Positions 11,201 to 22,858 of a DNA stretch of 64,000 nucleotides are shown here, in pieces. The DNA is from Lomentospora prolificans (taxonomy: Eukaryota; Ascomycota; Sordariomycetes; Microascales; Microascaceae), in NCBI GenBank assembly GCA_029532625.1, contig JARFXM010000006.1, forward strand, positions 558,001-622,000, given 5' to 3'. Positions within the stretch are counted from its first letter, which is position 1. Every line of letters starts with the position of its first letter. Below the pieces are notes generated by a model that saw only the letters and a program-made list of their open reading frames with translations, was not told the DNA's origin and searched no databases. Made by a program: the position numbers and the translations under genes.

Positions 11201-12162
11201 TCTTACAAATTGAGCCCAACGCGATGCTAACTCATATTCGCAGGACCAATGGTATTGAGTCGACCGACCGTAGGGCATCTGCATATGCATAGGCGCCCAA
11301 TGAGGGAATAAAGGTGTCTTTTTGAACCATGAAGCTTAAGAAATCACATTAGGAACGGGACACGAAGACTCTGCGATGGCCGAAGCAGATGAACACAATA
11401 CACTCTGATGGGAGAATGTTGAAACCTAGGAGTCCGGCGGTTATAAATAGAGAGGAAGACATTATAGAGCTCTTCCTAAGAGGGAGTTATGGCTATAGAT
11501 TCTCTATCTAGGGATGTGCTGTGGAAAGAACTAATTCTAATCTAACAATATTGGGCATCTACGTCTTTTACAACCTGCTGGGATTAACGTAGGTGAAGCT
11601 GCCTACTCGAGTGTAAAGTGCGACGTATTTAGGAGGAAATTAGGTTCAATTCTTCCTCTTCTTCCAGGCGCGGCCATGACGCCTCGAGCTTGCCGTGTAG
11701 GCGGATCTCTCTTGCCTCAGTGGAATGGCAGGAAGGTGGTGCACTCCGCTCCTGCCCGAGCATCTCATGCTCTCTCTAGACCCATTCGTCACGCCGATGA
11801 AGGCTTCGATTCTACTTAATAGGAAGGCCCATGTTATAGACTGTGAAAGAAACAGACTATGGATTCGAGTTTCTTGTATCCTCTTTCCTTCCAATTGGAT
11901 GCTGTCCTAGGTGGATTAGCCAGGTCCTCCTCGGTGTTTATCAAGGGAGTGCTAGTACGAAGCCTAGAGTAGGTATCATTATATAAGAACCATATCTAGG
12001 ACGAGTCGTAGACGTTTTATTTATCACAAGTCTCGGAAGACGAACACGGGCTGAGCCCTGGTTGAGCTCCGGTGCTCGTCCGGAGCGCGCCGGAAGAGGC
12101 CGGCTGGCTTAGTCATACACCGGATCGGCTGAAATGCCGTTCACCACTGTCTCCGCGCCAAA

Positions 12163-12440
12163 TGTTAGGGAGGATATGCAAACAAAGCACGTAATTAGAA
12201 CCCAGAAACTGTACTGTATTAAATAAGGCATAGCCATGCTGGCTGATTGACGTCTGCTTGAGGGGGTTTAGCGCTCTTTCTAGCCATCAATACGGATTTT
12301 CCCTCTTTTCACCCTCACATCATTATGCGCCCATCTACAACTTGATAGGCGGGAGCACAGCCATGCTCGTACAGGTCGGAATACGAGACTCACGCTTTAC
12401 GAGACTTACAAGTACGAGAGGCATCAATTGATCTCACACA
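12163..12440 (-). mobile_element. LTR-like remnant with a primer-binding-site-like sequence
   Basis: Read on the minus strand, this 278-base segment starts TGTGTGAG and ends CCTAACA, so it has the TG..CA ends and TGT/ACA inverted tips of a retrotransposon LTR. Two bases beyond the end comes TGGCGCGGAGACAGTGG (minus strand, starting at 12160), which begins with TGG, the complement of a tRNA CCA end, as a primer binding site should. I found no gag or pol coding downstream and no second LTR copy in the window, so at most it is a truncated element. The flanks do not form a target-site duplication, which argues against a solo LTR. Confidence 0.35.
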
Positions 12441-13654
12441 TTTCCGTAAAAGAGACAAGGAAACCGCTGCAGTGCCCTCAAACCAACTCTAGAACATGTC
12501 TGGCCAGCGCAACGGCGCAGACTCGAGACACGTGCCCAAAAATGTGAGGTCTGTTGAACACTTGTTTTTAGCCATCGTGCGACGGGAACCTCCGAATCCG
12601 GGACACAAGGAGACAGCCATGGTGGACGCGAACTATCTAGGAAGCACCGCCATGTTTGGAGAAGCGTCACCCCTATGGAACGTCCAATGAAACCCGAGAG
12701 TCACGAAAACTGTACTGTTACGGGCACGTTGGCCCGGATTTCAACTTGCTTCTTGCGGGAGGAGAGCCATGTCGTGCATTTTGTTACATGTGGGCGCAAG
12801 AGGGAGTGAGTAATCGATACCGACTCTCGGGCCCGACGCCGACCAGCCCGGATGGGATTTTCAGTCAACTACTTCGTATTATCTATTAATAAGTGGCATC
12901 TCATACGTCAGTGTGTTCTTTCCATTCGAAAACGCCCATGTTAAGCTCTCGGCCGCATCTCCCGAAGAGGAGAATTGTTCGTAGCTCAGTCACGGAATAC
13001 AAGGCTTGTTTGGGGGGTAGGGGGTGCAAGGGGACGGATCGCATCATTGATGGGCATCTCCTGAGCTAGCATGGCCAGGCGTTTGCACGTCCAGAAGGTC
13101 CGAGGTAGAATAGAACAATCGACCCTCCGAGAGCGAAGAGGGCGGTCTGGGTTTCACTCAAAGCGGAAGACAATTGGAAATTGAACGTCAAATTTGGCTT
13201 CAATGGCGTCTTTTATTACTTTTGAGACGCGCCGGACGCACGTTGGGCGGAATGTGTGGCGGGCCAGCTAATTGCGATAGTTGCCAAGGTGAGAAAAGAC
13301 AAGCAGCACAGAATAGGGGTTCGAATCGATAATAGACATGGAGCGTAACTTGAGAGCATACATGTCCTCGCAGCCTGGTGTCGCTTGGCGAAGTGGTACT
13401 TTGTCAAAGCAGCGTTCTTGGCGGCATCGAAAAGTAACGCTAGTGTTGCAAGCTGGGGGGATTTGATGTATTACTGTATTAAATTGTTTTTCTTTTATAT
13501 GTATATATAATTCTTTTTTTGCCCTCCTTGGAGATCCGTTCCTATTGCCACATCGGCAATCTGCATGATAACACTTATCCTTGGGCGCCCGAATCCACTT
13601 CTCATCTCACAACTCGATGGCTAGCTTGGCTCTTTGAAACACAAAGTACTCCAG

Positions 13655-13659
<5 letters not shown>

Positions 13660-13691
<32 letters not shown>
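13660..13691. repeat. Poly-T run (32 T), followed by T/C-rich tract
   Basis: An uninterrupted run of about 32 T, followed by TCCTTTCCTTTCC and a further T run to about 13716. It may be an old retroposon tail or a slippage-prone simple repeat; there is no adjacent coding sequence to choose between these. Confidence 0.8.
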
Positions 13692-15551
13692 CCTTTCCTT
13701 TCCTTTTTTTTTTTTCCTTCAATTCATTCTCTCATTCTCTTGCTCCCACAATCTGACTGGGATTTGTCTGTTCTGGTTTAGATGACGTATTTGAGTATAC
13801 AATCATGATCGAGGTCAACCCGACGCCGGCCGGTGGGGGGATGATCAATTGGGGACTCTTTCTCCCCTCTTCAAAGACAACCTTGGAAGCGAGAGACGGG
13901 CGGTTCACTCTCCATGCTTGTGGTAATTGCGCAAGGTCCCGGGCCTGGCCCGGTTCCTCGATAAGCAGTCCGCGTGTAATAAGATTTGACACGCTGGACC
14001 AATATGATTGCATGCTTCTTGCATCGATCTGCCGTAGCTAATTACATCGTACTTACCCTTAACAGGTGTTCCTGGGTCCTGGCGCGGCGCCCCTCCCCCG
14101 TTGACAACCACTTTTGAAGAATTACATTACCCTTTGCCCCTATCAATGTCCGGTTCCAGCGAGCCCAGCGTTTATGTCTCATTTTGAGCCTTGATTCCGT
14201 CCATAGATGGCGGTAGCAGGAGATAGCCAACTTGACTAGCGAAATCCTCGGCGTTAATTAGTCCACTGGATGCCGCATTTCTGGTTCCTCATTTGCCCCT
14301 CAAGTCTTGTCAGGGGGTCCGTTTCTCTGGGCGCGCTTCAACGTGTCCAGTCCCTGCTTCAAGCGCCCCCAAGGCTTGTTGCCATGGATGACGGACCGGG
14401 GTTACCTTCACTCAGAGACTATTAGTTCAATGGAGATGGACGAGTGGGATACTAAATTGGGCCCATTGTCAGATCAATGTACTGTCATCGCTTGTCGCCG
14501 ACGAAATTTCCCAAAAGTAAAAAAGTTTTTGTTTCGTCCGGCCAGTCATTTCTCGGCGCTGCGCTCCTTTCTCGGTTCACCCTCCTTTTTTACAACCCTC
14601 AAGCTGAATCTCATCTCGCAGGTTGCTTTCCTTCTCTCGTAGCCGGGCTGCTTCTTCATCCGGCAGATCGTAGTCAAGGTTTCTTTCTCCTAGAGGCTAT
14701 GAGCCGCTTCATATTGTTTTTCCCCTCCATCCAAACAGGACAGAAAAAAGATCTCGATCCCTTGACAGACGGCGAAACGAAACGCCATCATCTCCACGGC
14801 TGATCCGCACGTCTTGTTGATCCCTCTCAGCTCGGCGGGCGCACACAATCCGACGGCTTTCGCACGCGGCAGAACCCAGGAAAACAAAAAGTAGAAAAAC
14901 CCATAGCGCCGTCTCCAAGACAAGTGATCCGCGCTGGGTCCAACGAGAGAGCGTCAGGGCTGCCCTTTTCATTCCCCTTCTTTCACTTTCCTCTTCGTCT
15001 TCCCGGCCAGTTGTCTCAATAAACGGAGATACAATTCACTCTCGAGCCAAGACGGTCTCGGACACCACCAGTGCAGGGACCGCAATCCGGAGCAACATCC
15101 GCAACGAGAGCACAGGCACAGCTTGTAACTGCACCAGGGTCAAAGGAAGAGAGGGACATATCCCACGCCATTGGCATCGATCGGATCCGTCACGGCCACT
15201 CCAGCCTGCGATTTCGACGTTACGGTTGCAGCTCGAGATCCGACCACTGCGGCACAGTCGAGTTTGTACGGGGCACTGATTCGAGACGCATAGCGGCCTT
15301 GTACCCCTGGATGTTAGCGGCCTTCTAGGTGGTATCGGATTTCCTTGCGGCGGTAAAGTATCCACAACAGGGGCTCTGGTCAGAACCACAGACTGGATCC
15401 ATTTCCAACAGGGGCCTACAATCCACCGAAAACGGAAACGGTCCGGTAACAAGTCCCTAATTCTCACAGCGCAACATCCCTGAAGGGCTCCGCTTCGAGA
15501 AACATAGACTAGTACTAGTGTGAACGGGCCACGAAGCCCAGTACAGGGAGA

Positions 15552-15637
15552 GAAAGAGAAAGAGGGAGATAAAAAAAAAAGAAAAAGAAAAAGAAAAAGA
15601 AAAAGAAAAAGGAAAGGAAAGGAAAGAAAAGAAAGGT
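15552..15637. repeat. Purine-rich (GAAAA)n simple repeat
   Basis: A strand-asymmetric tract, all A and G over most of its length apart from an isolated T near 15570, with the core AAAAAG repeated about six times (about 15580-15612) and then GGAAA repeats. It lies 1 kb upstream of the Mnn10 gene. A perfect purine tract of this kind can form triplex DNA, but no function is shown. Confidence 0.8.
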
Positions 15638-16685
15638 GGGTAATAAAAGGTTTGAGAACAAGAGAGCCTTTGAAAGCGCAAAGTGGTCCCTAGCCCCATA
15701 AAACTGTCACTAGGGAGATTCGTCACCTCAAATCAATTATCAGCAACCACATTCGAGACTGCAGCCGGTCACTAAACGCTCTCTCTCACACACCACACAC
15801 ACATCAACACATCCACGGTCTCGCGCCCCCCCGTCCCCGTATCTCTTCGGACACAGCACACCAACACACAGACGAGCCGGTTCTTCGCCGATACGGGGAC
15901 CCAAGGTCCAGGCCGTATTGACAAGCTTCCTTCCCCACCCTCCTGTCCGGTCGACTTTAGGGGACCAAAATAGTCTTTTAGCGTGGTTGTTCCAGATTGG
16001 CCTTTCCAAGCGCCAACCTGGTCCAACCCGGCAATTTTTCCAAACTGGCGACTTCACAGAATTCCGGAGTGGCTTCCACTTCTTCCTTCAGCGACCGAAC
16101 AGCGAAATCCCATCACCGCCGGCGTTCCTCCATTAGCATCGGCGTACCTCCTGCCGGCCCAATTCCCGTCCAGCAAAGATCGCACCTCACAGTGGAAGCA
16201 CTTCCCCCTATCCCTGGTAAGTAGAACGAGAAAGAGTGTCTAGAACCAAGCTAGACAAGCTGGCACCCCCACCCCGTTTTACTCTCGTTGCCCTTCTCCA
16301 TGCCGGCAATGTCTTGCCACGTCCTTTGCCCAATCCGTTCCGCGCCCGCACTCGCCGTAAAGGCAGTTCCACAACCCGCAGATCCTCGCAAGCTTTGTTC
16401 CCGTAGCATCACCAACAAGCCGTCTGACGGCATCCGCATCGCACCTTTCTTCCGTTCCTCCTCGTCGCTGCGCCGATGCATCCATGCAGGCACGCCTCAA
16501 AGGTGGTGGGAAAGGGCAGAGGGGCGACCAGACAGGAGCAGCACGAAGCCGACGTGCCACACTCTGCGCAACCCTCCTCGCAAAGCACAACCGCACTCGT
16601 CGGACAGCTGCCCCAGTGGAAAATGCAACCGGCCTCCCTCCTCGCTAACTTGTCCCCCTCAACTGCAGGTACACCCACGACGCCT

Positions 16686-18231
16686 ATGTCCTTATCACGA
16701 AGCACCTCCCCGGCCCTGGGAGGAGGCGGCTGGGCCAGTCCCGGCCTCCACACTCCGAGCGGCCGATCGAGCCCTGCCTCGGGCATTCTCGCCGCTCCCG
16801 AGAGCTGGCAGGCCGTCGGCACCTCGACCTCACATCCCACCGCAGCAACGAGCCGAAGCAGAGGCTTCTTCAGTCGCCACATCCGCAAGATCTCGAGCAG
16901 TCTACCACAATTCCGACCCGATTCCCATACGTTTGCCCAGAAAGAAAAGCTTGGCCGCGGCCAATGGGCTTTACAAGAATCGAAGCCTGTATTGGTGATG
17001 AAGAACATATTATCACGCATGGGCAGGAAGCTGAAGATGAGGCTATTACTCGCTTTTGTCCTTCTCTGCCTGGTGCTTGTGTGGTATCTTTCGCGTAGGT
17101 TCCACCCTTGTTCTTTCGACGCCAGTTCTCCCCACCCACACACCCACACATGGCAGGGTTTCCTATGCCGTCGACGTATCATTTAGCAGGCTGAACATGC
17201 GCTAACACCTTACGGTATCTCTAGCCCTCTCTTACTACGTTAGGAGAGCAGAAAGCCTTGGTGGTGGCAAGAAGATTGTCATTGTACTCGGCGCCAACGT
17301 TGGCGGCGGTGTCATGGACTGGAAGGGTGCCCGTGAGTGGGCAATCGAGCGAGACAGCGTCAGGAACAAGAAGAAGTATGTAGCAAGGTGGGGCTACAAC
17401 CTCGAGATTGTCGATATGCGCAAGAGGAAGAAGTACGCCCACGAATGGCGCGAAGGTTGGCAAAAGGTCGACTACATGCGACAGGCGATGCGCAAGTATC
17501 CCAACGCTGAATGGTAAGCTGGATATCCGAGTTTCTCAACACAATCACTCGGCTAATATCGCAATAGGTTCTGGTGGCTGGACCTTAACACCTTCATAAT
17601 GGAACCTTCATACTCGCTCCAGGATCATGTCTTTAATAGTCTCGAGGAGCACGCCTACCGCGACATCAACGAGTACAATCCTTTGAACATCTCCCACCCT
17701 TTTACCGAGAAGTACCTCAGCGATGTCGACCGGAGTCCAGTCGGTGACGGCAGCCCCGACTCGATTAATCTCATCCTCGCCCAGGATTGCTCCGGCTTCA
17801 ACCTCGGATCCTTTATGGTCCGCCGGAGCGACTGGACCAGCCAACTGCTCGACGTCTGGTGGGACCCCGTCGCCTACGAGCAGCGCCACATGACGTGGGA
17901 GCATGCCGAGCAGGATGCCCTCGAACAACTATACACCACCCAACCTTGGGTTAGGAAGCACACGGCTTTCCTACCTCAGCGTAGGATCAACAGCTTTCCT
18001 CCGGGGGCTTGTGCTGACAACGGAATCAACCCCCGGTTCCATTACGATCAAAAGGACCGCGACTTCCTTGTGAACATGGCTGGTTGCGAGTGGGGGCGAG
18101 ATTGCTGGGGCGAGATGTACAACTACCGCGAGCTCAGCTACTACCTTAACAGGAACCCTTGGGAGAGGTTTAAGGAAGATCTTGTGGCCGTCATCTGGTT
18201 CAAGATTACTGGCCAAAAGGTTAAGCTTTAA
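16686..18231 (+). CDS. mnn10: Alpha-1,6-mannosyltransferase Mnn10 (GT34), Golgi mannan polymerase subunit
   Basis: A type II Golgi membrane protein that, in yeast, works in mannan polymerase II to extend the alpha-1,6 mannan backbone of N-glycans. Exons 16686-17094, 17225-17513 and 17568-18231 give 453 residues. Order: Ser/Pro-rich cytoplasmic tail, basic patch, membrane anchor LLLAFVLLCLVLVWYL (about residues 120-136), then the GT34 domain with VLGANVGGGVMDWKGAREWAIERD, RKKYAHEWREGW, WWLDLNTFIMEPSYS and NLGSFMVRRSDW. The usual DxD site reads D-L-N here. The start at 16686 is preferred because a likely leader intron ends at 16668 (CTAAC branch at 16644, AG at 16667-16668) just before it; in-frame ATGs at 16476 and 16623 would add 70 or 21 residues. 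Confidence 0.9.
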
Positions 18232-19699
18232 AGTATTTCTTTCAAGCCTGAGGAGTTCCTGTCTGCGACTCCCTCGAATGAACGCCTCTTGGCTGCACCG
18301 TTCCCCAGAGAGGATCGCTCATTCTCGATCAATTGCTCGACCAGACGCCTGATTGGTGTTCTGTCGATTGGATTCCATCATCACATTTTCCCCCAACTTG
18401 AAAGCAATTCTTCGCGCGGCATGTTTCTCGTCCTGCTTTTCACTCATATTTCTTTCAGCAGGGCAAAGGGAGAGGAGATTGGGCTTTTTGTTGATTTTTT
18501 CCCCTGCGCAATTGTACGAACATATTTCGGCGCTAGTCCTATCAGTATACCCAAACCGCTTGCGGAGTTTAGGATGTCGGAAGCTGGTATTGTTTCGGCT
18601 GCATTGACACATACGCATACTTATATATAACCATAGCAAGGGGATAAAGAGGCTCGGCGCCGCGGGTAACAAGGGTTGTTTAGCTTCCGGTTTCCTTTCT
18701 GTTTTCTTCTCCTCTGCCGGAAGCGGTCTTCTTTTTCTTCAACTTCGATTCTTCTGACATACTGTAGGGATTGGTCGTCTTCTTTTTACTTGTTACTTTT
18801 CAAGGCCTTTCAGGGCGTGGAGGCTTTTTTTCCCAAATTTTCTTCTTGGTTCCCGATATGAGTGCCGCGCTTCTTTTTTACACTATTGATTCTTAAATCA
18901 TACATTGCTTGCCGGTGGTCAATAGACCGGGCGGGAGGAGTATGGAGCAGCCAGAGGTGTCCTTTTTATGTGTCACCAAAAAAAAAAGAAAGGATTTCGG
19001 TAAATTAGTGTTATGAGTCTCAAGAAAAACATGTCCAAAGAATCTCACCCTTGATGAATGTGGCTGCTGTCACCCTCGTGGTCAACCATGAATGCAAAAA
19101 AAAAAAAAAAAAAAGGAAGCTCGTGGCAATTGACAAGGGTAGCTCCAACAGCTCTTCTCCACCATACCAAAGATCTTCAAGCCGATCGTATCAATTGATC
19201 TATTCTGGGACCCAGATCCGAGCGCCGAACCGAACCACACCCAGTACCCAACAACGACTTGACTTGCAAGGCATTGGATGAATGCCGCGAGTCTAAGCTT
19301 AATCGGGAGGCAGCAATTGGAACAAATAAATGCACAAGTAGGCTTGAAAGTGCTATTCCCTTTCCCTTGTCTCTACTTAATATTTTTTTTTTTTTTTTTA
19401 TTCGGTTACGTCGGCTGGGGAGGTGGGAAGAAATCCTCCCAAGCTTACATGTCAGACGGGCCGATCCGTCGGCCGTTTGGGTACGAAAACTGCCCAAATG
19501 CCGGCATGAAGCGATATTCTAGAAGGAAAAAGGGAGGGGGGGGGATTCGCCGTCGCCCTCGAGCCGTCAAGGGCCCGATAGTGGCATATTTTCACTTTTA
19601 AGAGATCCATGACTGTTCCCCGCCGAGGAAATTTACGACACCCATCGATGGTGTAGACCAGACCACCAGACCTACATCTTCCATAGCCTTCATCATCTC
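18232..19699. other. Intergenic region after Mnn10
   Basis: 3' flank of Mnn10, rich in T tracts (18680-18850), then simple A runs near 18978 and 19096-19114 and a T run near 19382-19399. No supportable gene. Confidence 0.45.
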
Positions 19700-20940
19700 C
19701 ACCTCAACAGCCAGCTGTAAACCCGTTCCCCAGATACCCAAAACGATTCCCGGTCCTACCATCGTAGACGTACTCCTATTTCCTCCGCCCTAAATTCCCG
19801 CAGCATTTCGATGAAGTGTAGCCTGCTCCCAGGGTGCAGTGCAGTCACGGCCCCTTCATCCGTATTGTACCATGAGCTGCAGGGGCCAGCACACGCGGTT
19901 GGGGGCATGAACGATCTAACGTGCTCCGTATAGTCGGCGACGGCGGCGTCGGAGGGGTAGAGGGAGATGATTCCTGGGGTTTGACACTTGAGGACGGCGC
20001 GAGTATGTAAGCCGCTACGTGTTCGCTGAGGCTAAAGACGTCGCCGTGGGAGATGGGTGAGTAAGGGCCGAGGAATTCTGATTATTGTTAGGGGACGTAG
20101 CGTCAGCTACATACATGCACTTTTGGGCAAGGGTGGCCTACCAAAGTAAGTTTGGCATCCCGGCGATGCCTAAGAACATCCATTGATGTAGGACGTTGAC
20201 GTCTCCCGCTTCCATGTATCCCGAAGGTTCCCCCCTTCTCCCAATCACCGGGAACGGTGACACGAATGAGTGCTTGAACCCCGTCGCGCAAATCACGGCA
20301 TCCACCTCTGACACTTTTCCGTCGGCGAGTTCAGTATCCCAGATTTCATAACCCCCTTGATCTCTTCTGTCATAACCTTGACCCTGGGATCCCGCATTGC
20401 CTCCAGATAGCCCGGCGAGGGTGTTGGCCGCCGGCATCCAATCGGAAATTTTGGGATAAGAACTTCGCAGAGGCTCCGTTACCGATGATGGCGACAGTCT
20501 TGCCTTCATAGTAGTTGAAGTCGTCTGGCCATGCGGCTATGTGCACCATCTGGCCCTGGAATTGCTCTCGGCCGTCGATCTCAAGCCACTTCCAGTTACT
20601 CTTCATGTGTCAGTCTTTTGCGTTCATCGTCAGGATTCGGCAGGCTCCGCTCACTTTAGGATCCCACTTGCATCAATCACCAAGTCGGCCTCATCCACCC
20701 TCTCAACCGTAACCTCCCACTTTCCCTTCTCCTCTACTCACTTCGCCTCTTTCACTCTGTGTCCCGTCTTAATATCTCCCCACATTTCCTCCTCTTCGCA
20801 CGTCTTCTTCAAGTACTCTTGAATCTCGCCTGCGGGAGCAAAGAACTTCGCCCACTCCGGGTTCTTTCTCCACCTAAAGTGATAGTTGGGGCTGGCCACG
20901 TCACGCTTGCACCCCGGCTACGGGTTCTAGAAGCAGCACG
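19700..20940 (-). pseudogene. Flavin-dependent Baeyer-Villiger-type monooxygenase, decayed
   Basis: Conserved blocks of an FAD/NADPH monooxygenase follow in the right order on the minus strand but in different frames. From about 20917: PGCKRDVASPNYHFRWRKNP, then APAGEIQEYLKKTCEEEEMW and WEVTVERVDEADLVIDASGI. A still-perfect 56-base intron (20599-20654) joins this to NNWKWLEIDG, then the family fingerprint FQGQMVHIAAWP (F-x-G-x3-H-x3-W-P) and the NADPH Rossmann turn AIIGNGASA. Further on come DAVICATGF, ISHGDVFSLSEHVAAYIL, DAAVADYTEHVRSFMP and TALHPGSRLHFIEMLREF. Disablements: a TAG just before PGC, a TGA after VKEAK (probably a lost Trp), and several frameshifts after ASA and within the C-terminal third. 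The first FAD-binding Rossmann motif is missing upstream. Confidence 0.85.
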
Positions 20941-22858
20941 TTTAGAGATCCCGCAGGAACTCGGTCATCCTGATGATGAAAGCCGACAAAACGAAGATTA
21001 CTACGCTATCTGGCACGAGGGGGGAGGACGATGCGCTGGATCCAAGGCCCCTGCCGTTGCGGGTACAGGGTCGTAGATTCCGAGTCGGCCCCCATATCGA
21101 CGTATTAGTCTATCATATCTTCAGTGCTTCTCTTCACTAGCGTGGGGAGCCATGACATCGTAACTACTCGAACCAGTCCTACATCTGTGCAGTCAACCGA
21201 CTAGCTGGCTCAAGTAACTGGTTAAAGAAGATGGTATTTTACGACAAAGCGGCCACCGACATGCAGCTCGCTACATTTGGGCCTCTTCCTACATTCTAGC
21301 TTCCCAACCATCTCGGGACCCCGCACACCGCGATCTTGGATGTGTAAGTAGCAGACAACATGCTCCCGCGTGGGGAGGGGGCCAGGCGGACCAGCCACCG
21401 GAGCCGTGGTGGTGAAACCGTGTTGATGGGAGAGCTTGGTAGCACGACTTTGGGGGAGATGCAGGGGTGGCCGCCACGAGACCGCGGGTTATCGGTAGTC
21501 GAAACCTCGTTCATCTGTTGCGACCCGTTGTCGGATCATGATCGAGATAACCTGTCTACCCCGTATTTATCCCCGATATGGAGAAGAAACATGAGAGCGT
21601 CAAGACCTCTACGGAATGGGCAATGTCCGTGCTTGTCCATGCGGCCTGCTTAGACACTGCAAGCCATGCTTCAATTCACCATCAAACATCGAGGGTGAGT
21701 AGGGCGGCGCTCGAGAGGCCCTGGAGTCATCCCCTAGTGGAAAGGTGCATCCTTCGCGCATTGCAGTCTACTTCTCAATGCGGTGAGTCTATCTCCGTTT
21801 GGTTCCTTTACGGGATTTGCGAAGGCCTGTGGCGTAGAAGATACGACGTCGGCTGCTATCAGACTGCGCGGTCGAACGTCTGCCGTTGCGCTGCGGGTCT
21901 CCATGCTCGTGGGGACATGATTCAGGTGTCGTCAAGCCCGTTCACGTCGGCTGCGAGATCGTTTGGAACTTGTTCTCGAGGGACTTGATAAAGGTAGGCT
22001 CCCAAAATTCCAAAATTCCAAAATCCCCCCTCCCCCTCCCCCCCCCCCCCCCCCCAAAAAAAAGAGTCGACGTAGAGGACTACGACAGTGGTTTGGAAGG
22101 CTAGAGCAGGGTTGATACTGTAAAATCATCCAACCGCAAGCAACTCTCGTTATACCTTGAAAGCTTCAACTGGGAGAGGAACGATGATGACCCCGCCATT
22201 GGAATCGTGGTGCCCCTCTTCTCCTCGAGCTCAACTTTGGCATTACTGATTAACTGTATAGACCAAAGCATTTATGCGTCAAGGAATGATCAGGATACCC
22301 CCTACGAATTGCCGGGTGAAGATATGTCAAGGCTAAGACATGTGGCCCGGGAGCAGGCAGCTTGGCTTGCTTTTCCGGCTCGCAGCGGGATAGAAAATGG
22401 GCAGTTTGACTCACGGCTGGCAGGCAGGATGTGGCTTGTTGAAAATTTTGACGAGAAAAACCAAAGAGAACAGGTAATTTGCTTTTATTTTTTTATTTTA
22501 TTTTTTATGGATGCGGCTACATTGAAGCCATACGGAATACTGACCGGCGGCTTCTAGCTCGAATGGAAGCTTCGAAACTTTTTTTTTTTCTTTTTTCCCA
22601 CAGCTCCCCCGCCGAACAACATTGGTCCGCCACAAAAGGTAGTGTAACCGCCACGAAATCGACCTTCGTTCATACATCCAACTGGGATATATTCCGCTCC
22701 GAACCCAGCATTGCCAACGGACCTGGTAACTTTCTGCCGCGCTAGCCCTTTCTGCACTACAAGACTTAGATTACCTCACCCGGACTTCGGTCTGTCGCGG
22801 CAGATAGAGTCCATCTCGTCTGCCCCCGCAGTTCCTGGCGCATTACAGATAGCCCATC
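20941..22858. other. Gene-poor stretch between the pseudogene and Hpm1
   Basis: Several short open frames (for example 21578-21988 +) have no recognisable domain and start or stop without gene-like context. The stretch contains CCAAAATT repeats, an 18-C run (22038-22055) and an A8 run. It may contain more of the lost N-terminal part of the monooxygenase or another dead gene, but I cannot show it. Confidence 0.4.
22025..22063. repeat. Poly-C tract with poly-A tail
   Basis: C6-T-C5-T-C18 followed by A8, just after three copies of CCAAAATT. A slippage-prone simple repeat in non-coding DNA; the exact length should be treated as uncertain. Confidence 0.8.

Larger units (their letters stand above)
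8216..16685. other. Gene-poor block of about 8.5 kb
   Basis: No ORF here has coding character; all are short, without recognisable domains, and none can be joined by plausible splices. The left end (8216-9000) is the promoter and leader of the minus-strand membrane protein gene, and the right end (about 15700-16685) is the leader of Mnn10. Between them lie an LTR-like remnant (12163-12440), a T32 run (13660-13691) and a purine-rich A4G repeat (15552-15637). AT-rich pieces such as 11440-11560 alternate with ordinary sequence, which suggests old, decayed repeats. Confidence 0.5.

Noticed and set aside
13318..13340. A GGGGTTCGAATC sequence like a tRNA T-arm (B box).
   Set aside because: The bases on either side do not pair as a T stem, and there is no acceptor stem or A box at the right distance.
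15740..16057. A minus-strand ORF with many Cys residues, considered as a small secreted effector.
   Set aside because: It lacks a signal peptide and its Cys codons come from a TG/CA-rich simple stretch.
21578..21988. A 136-codon ORF that might be a gene or part of the monooxygenase.
   Set aside because: It has no FAD motif or other recognisable block, and the neighbouring frames do not connect to the pseudogene.
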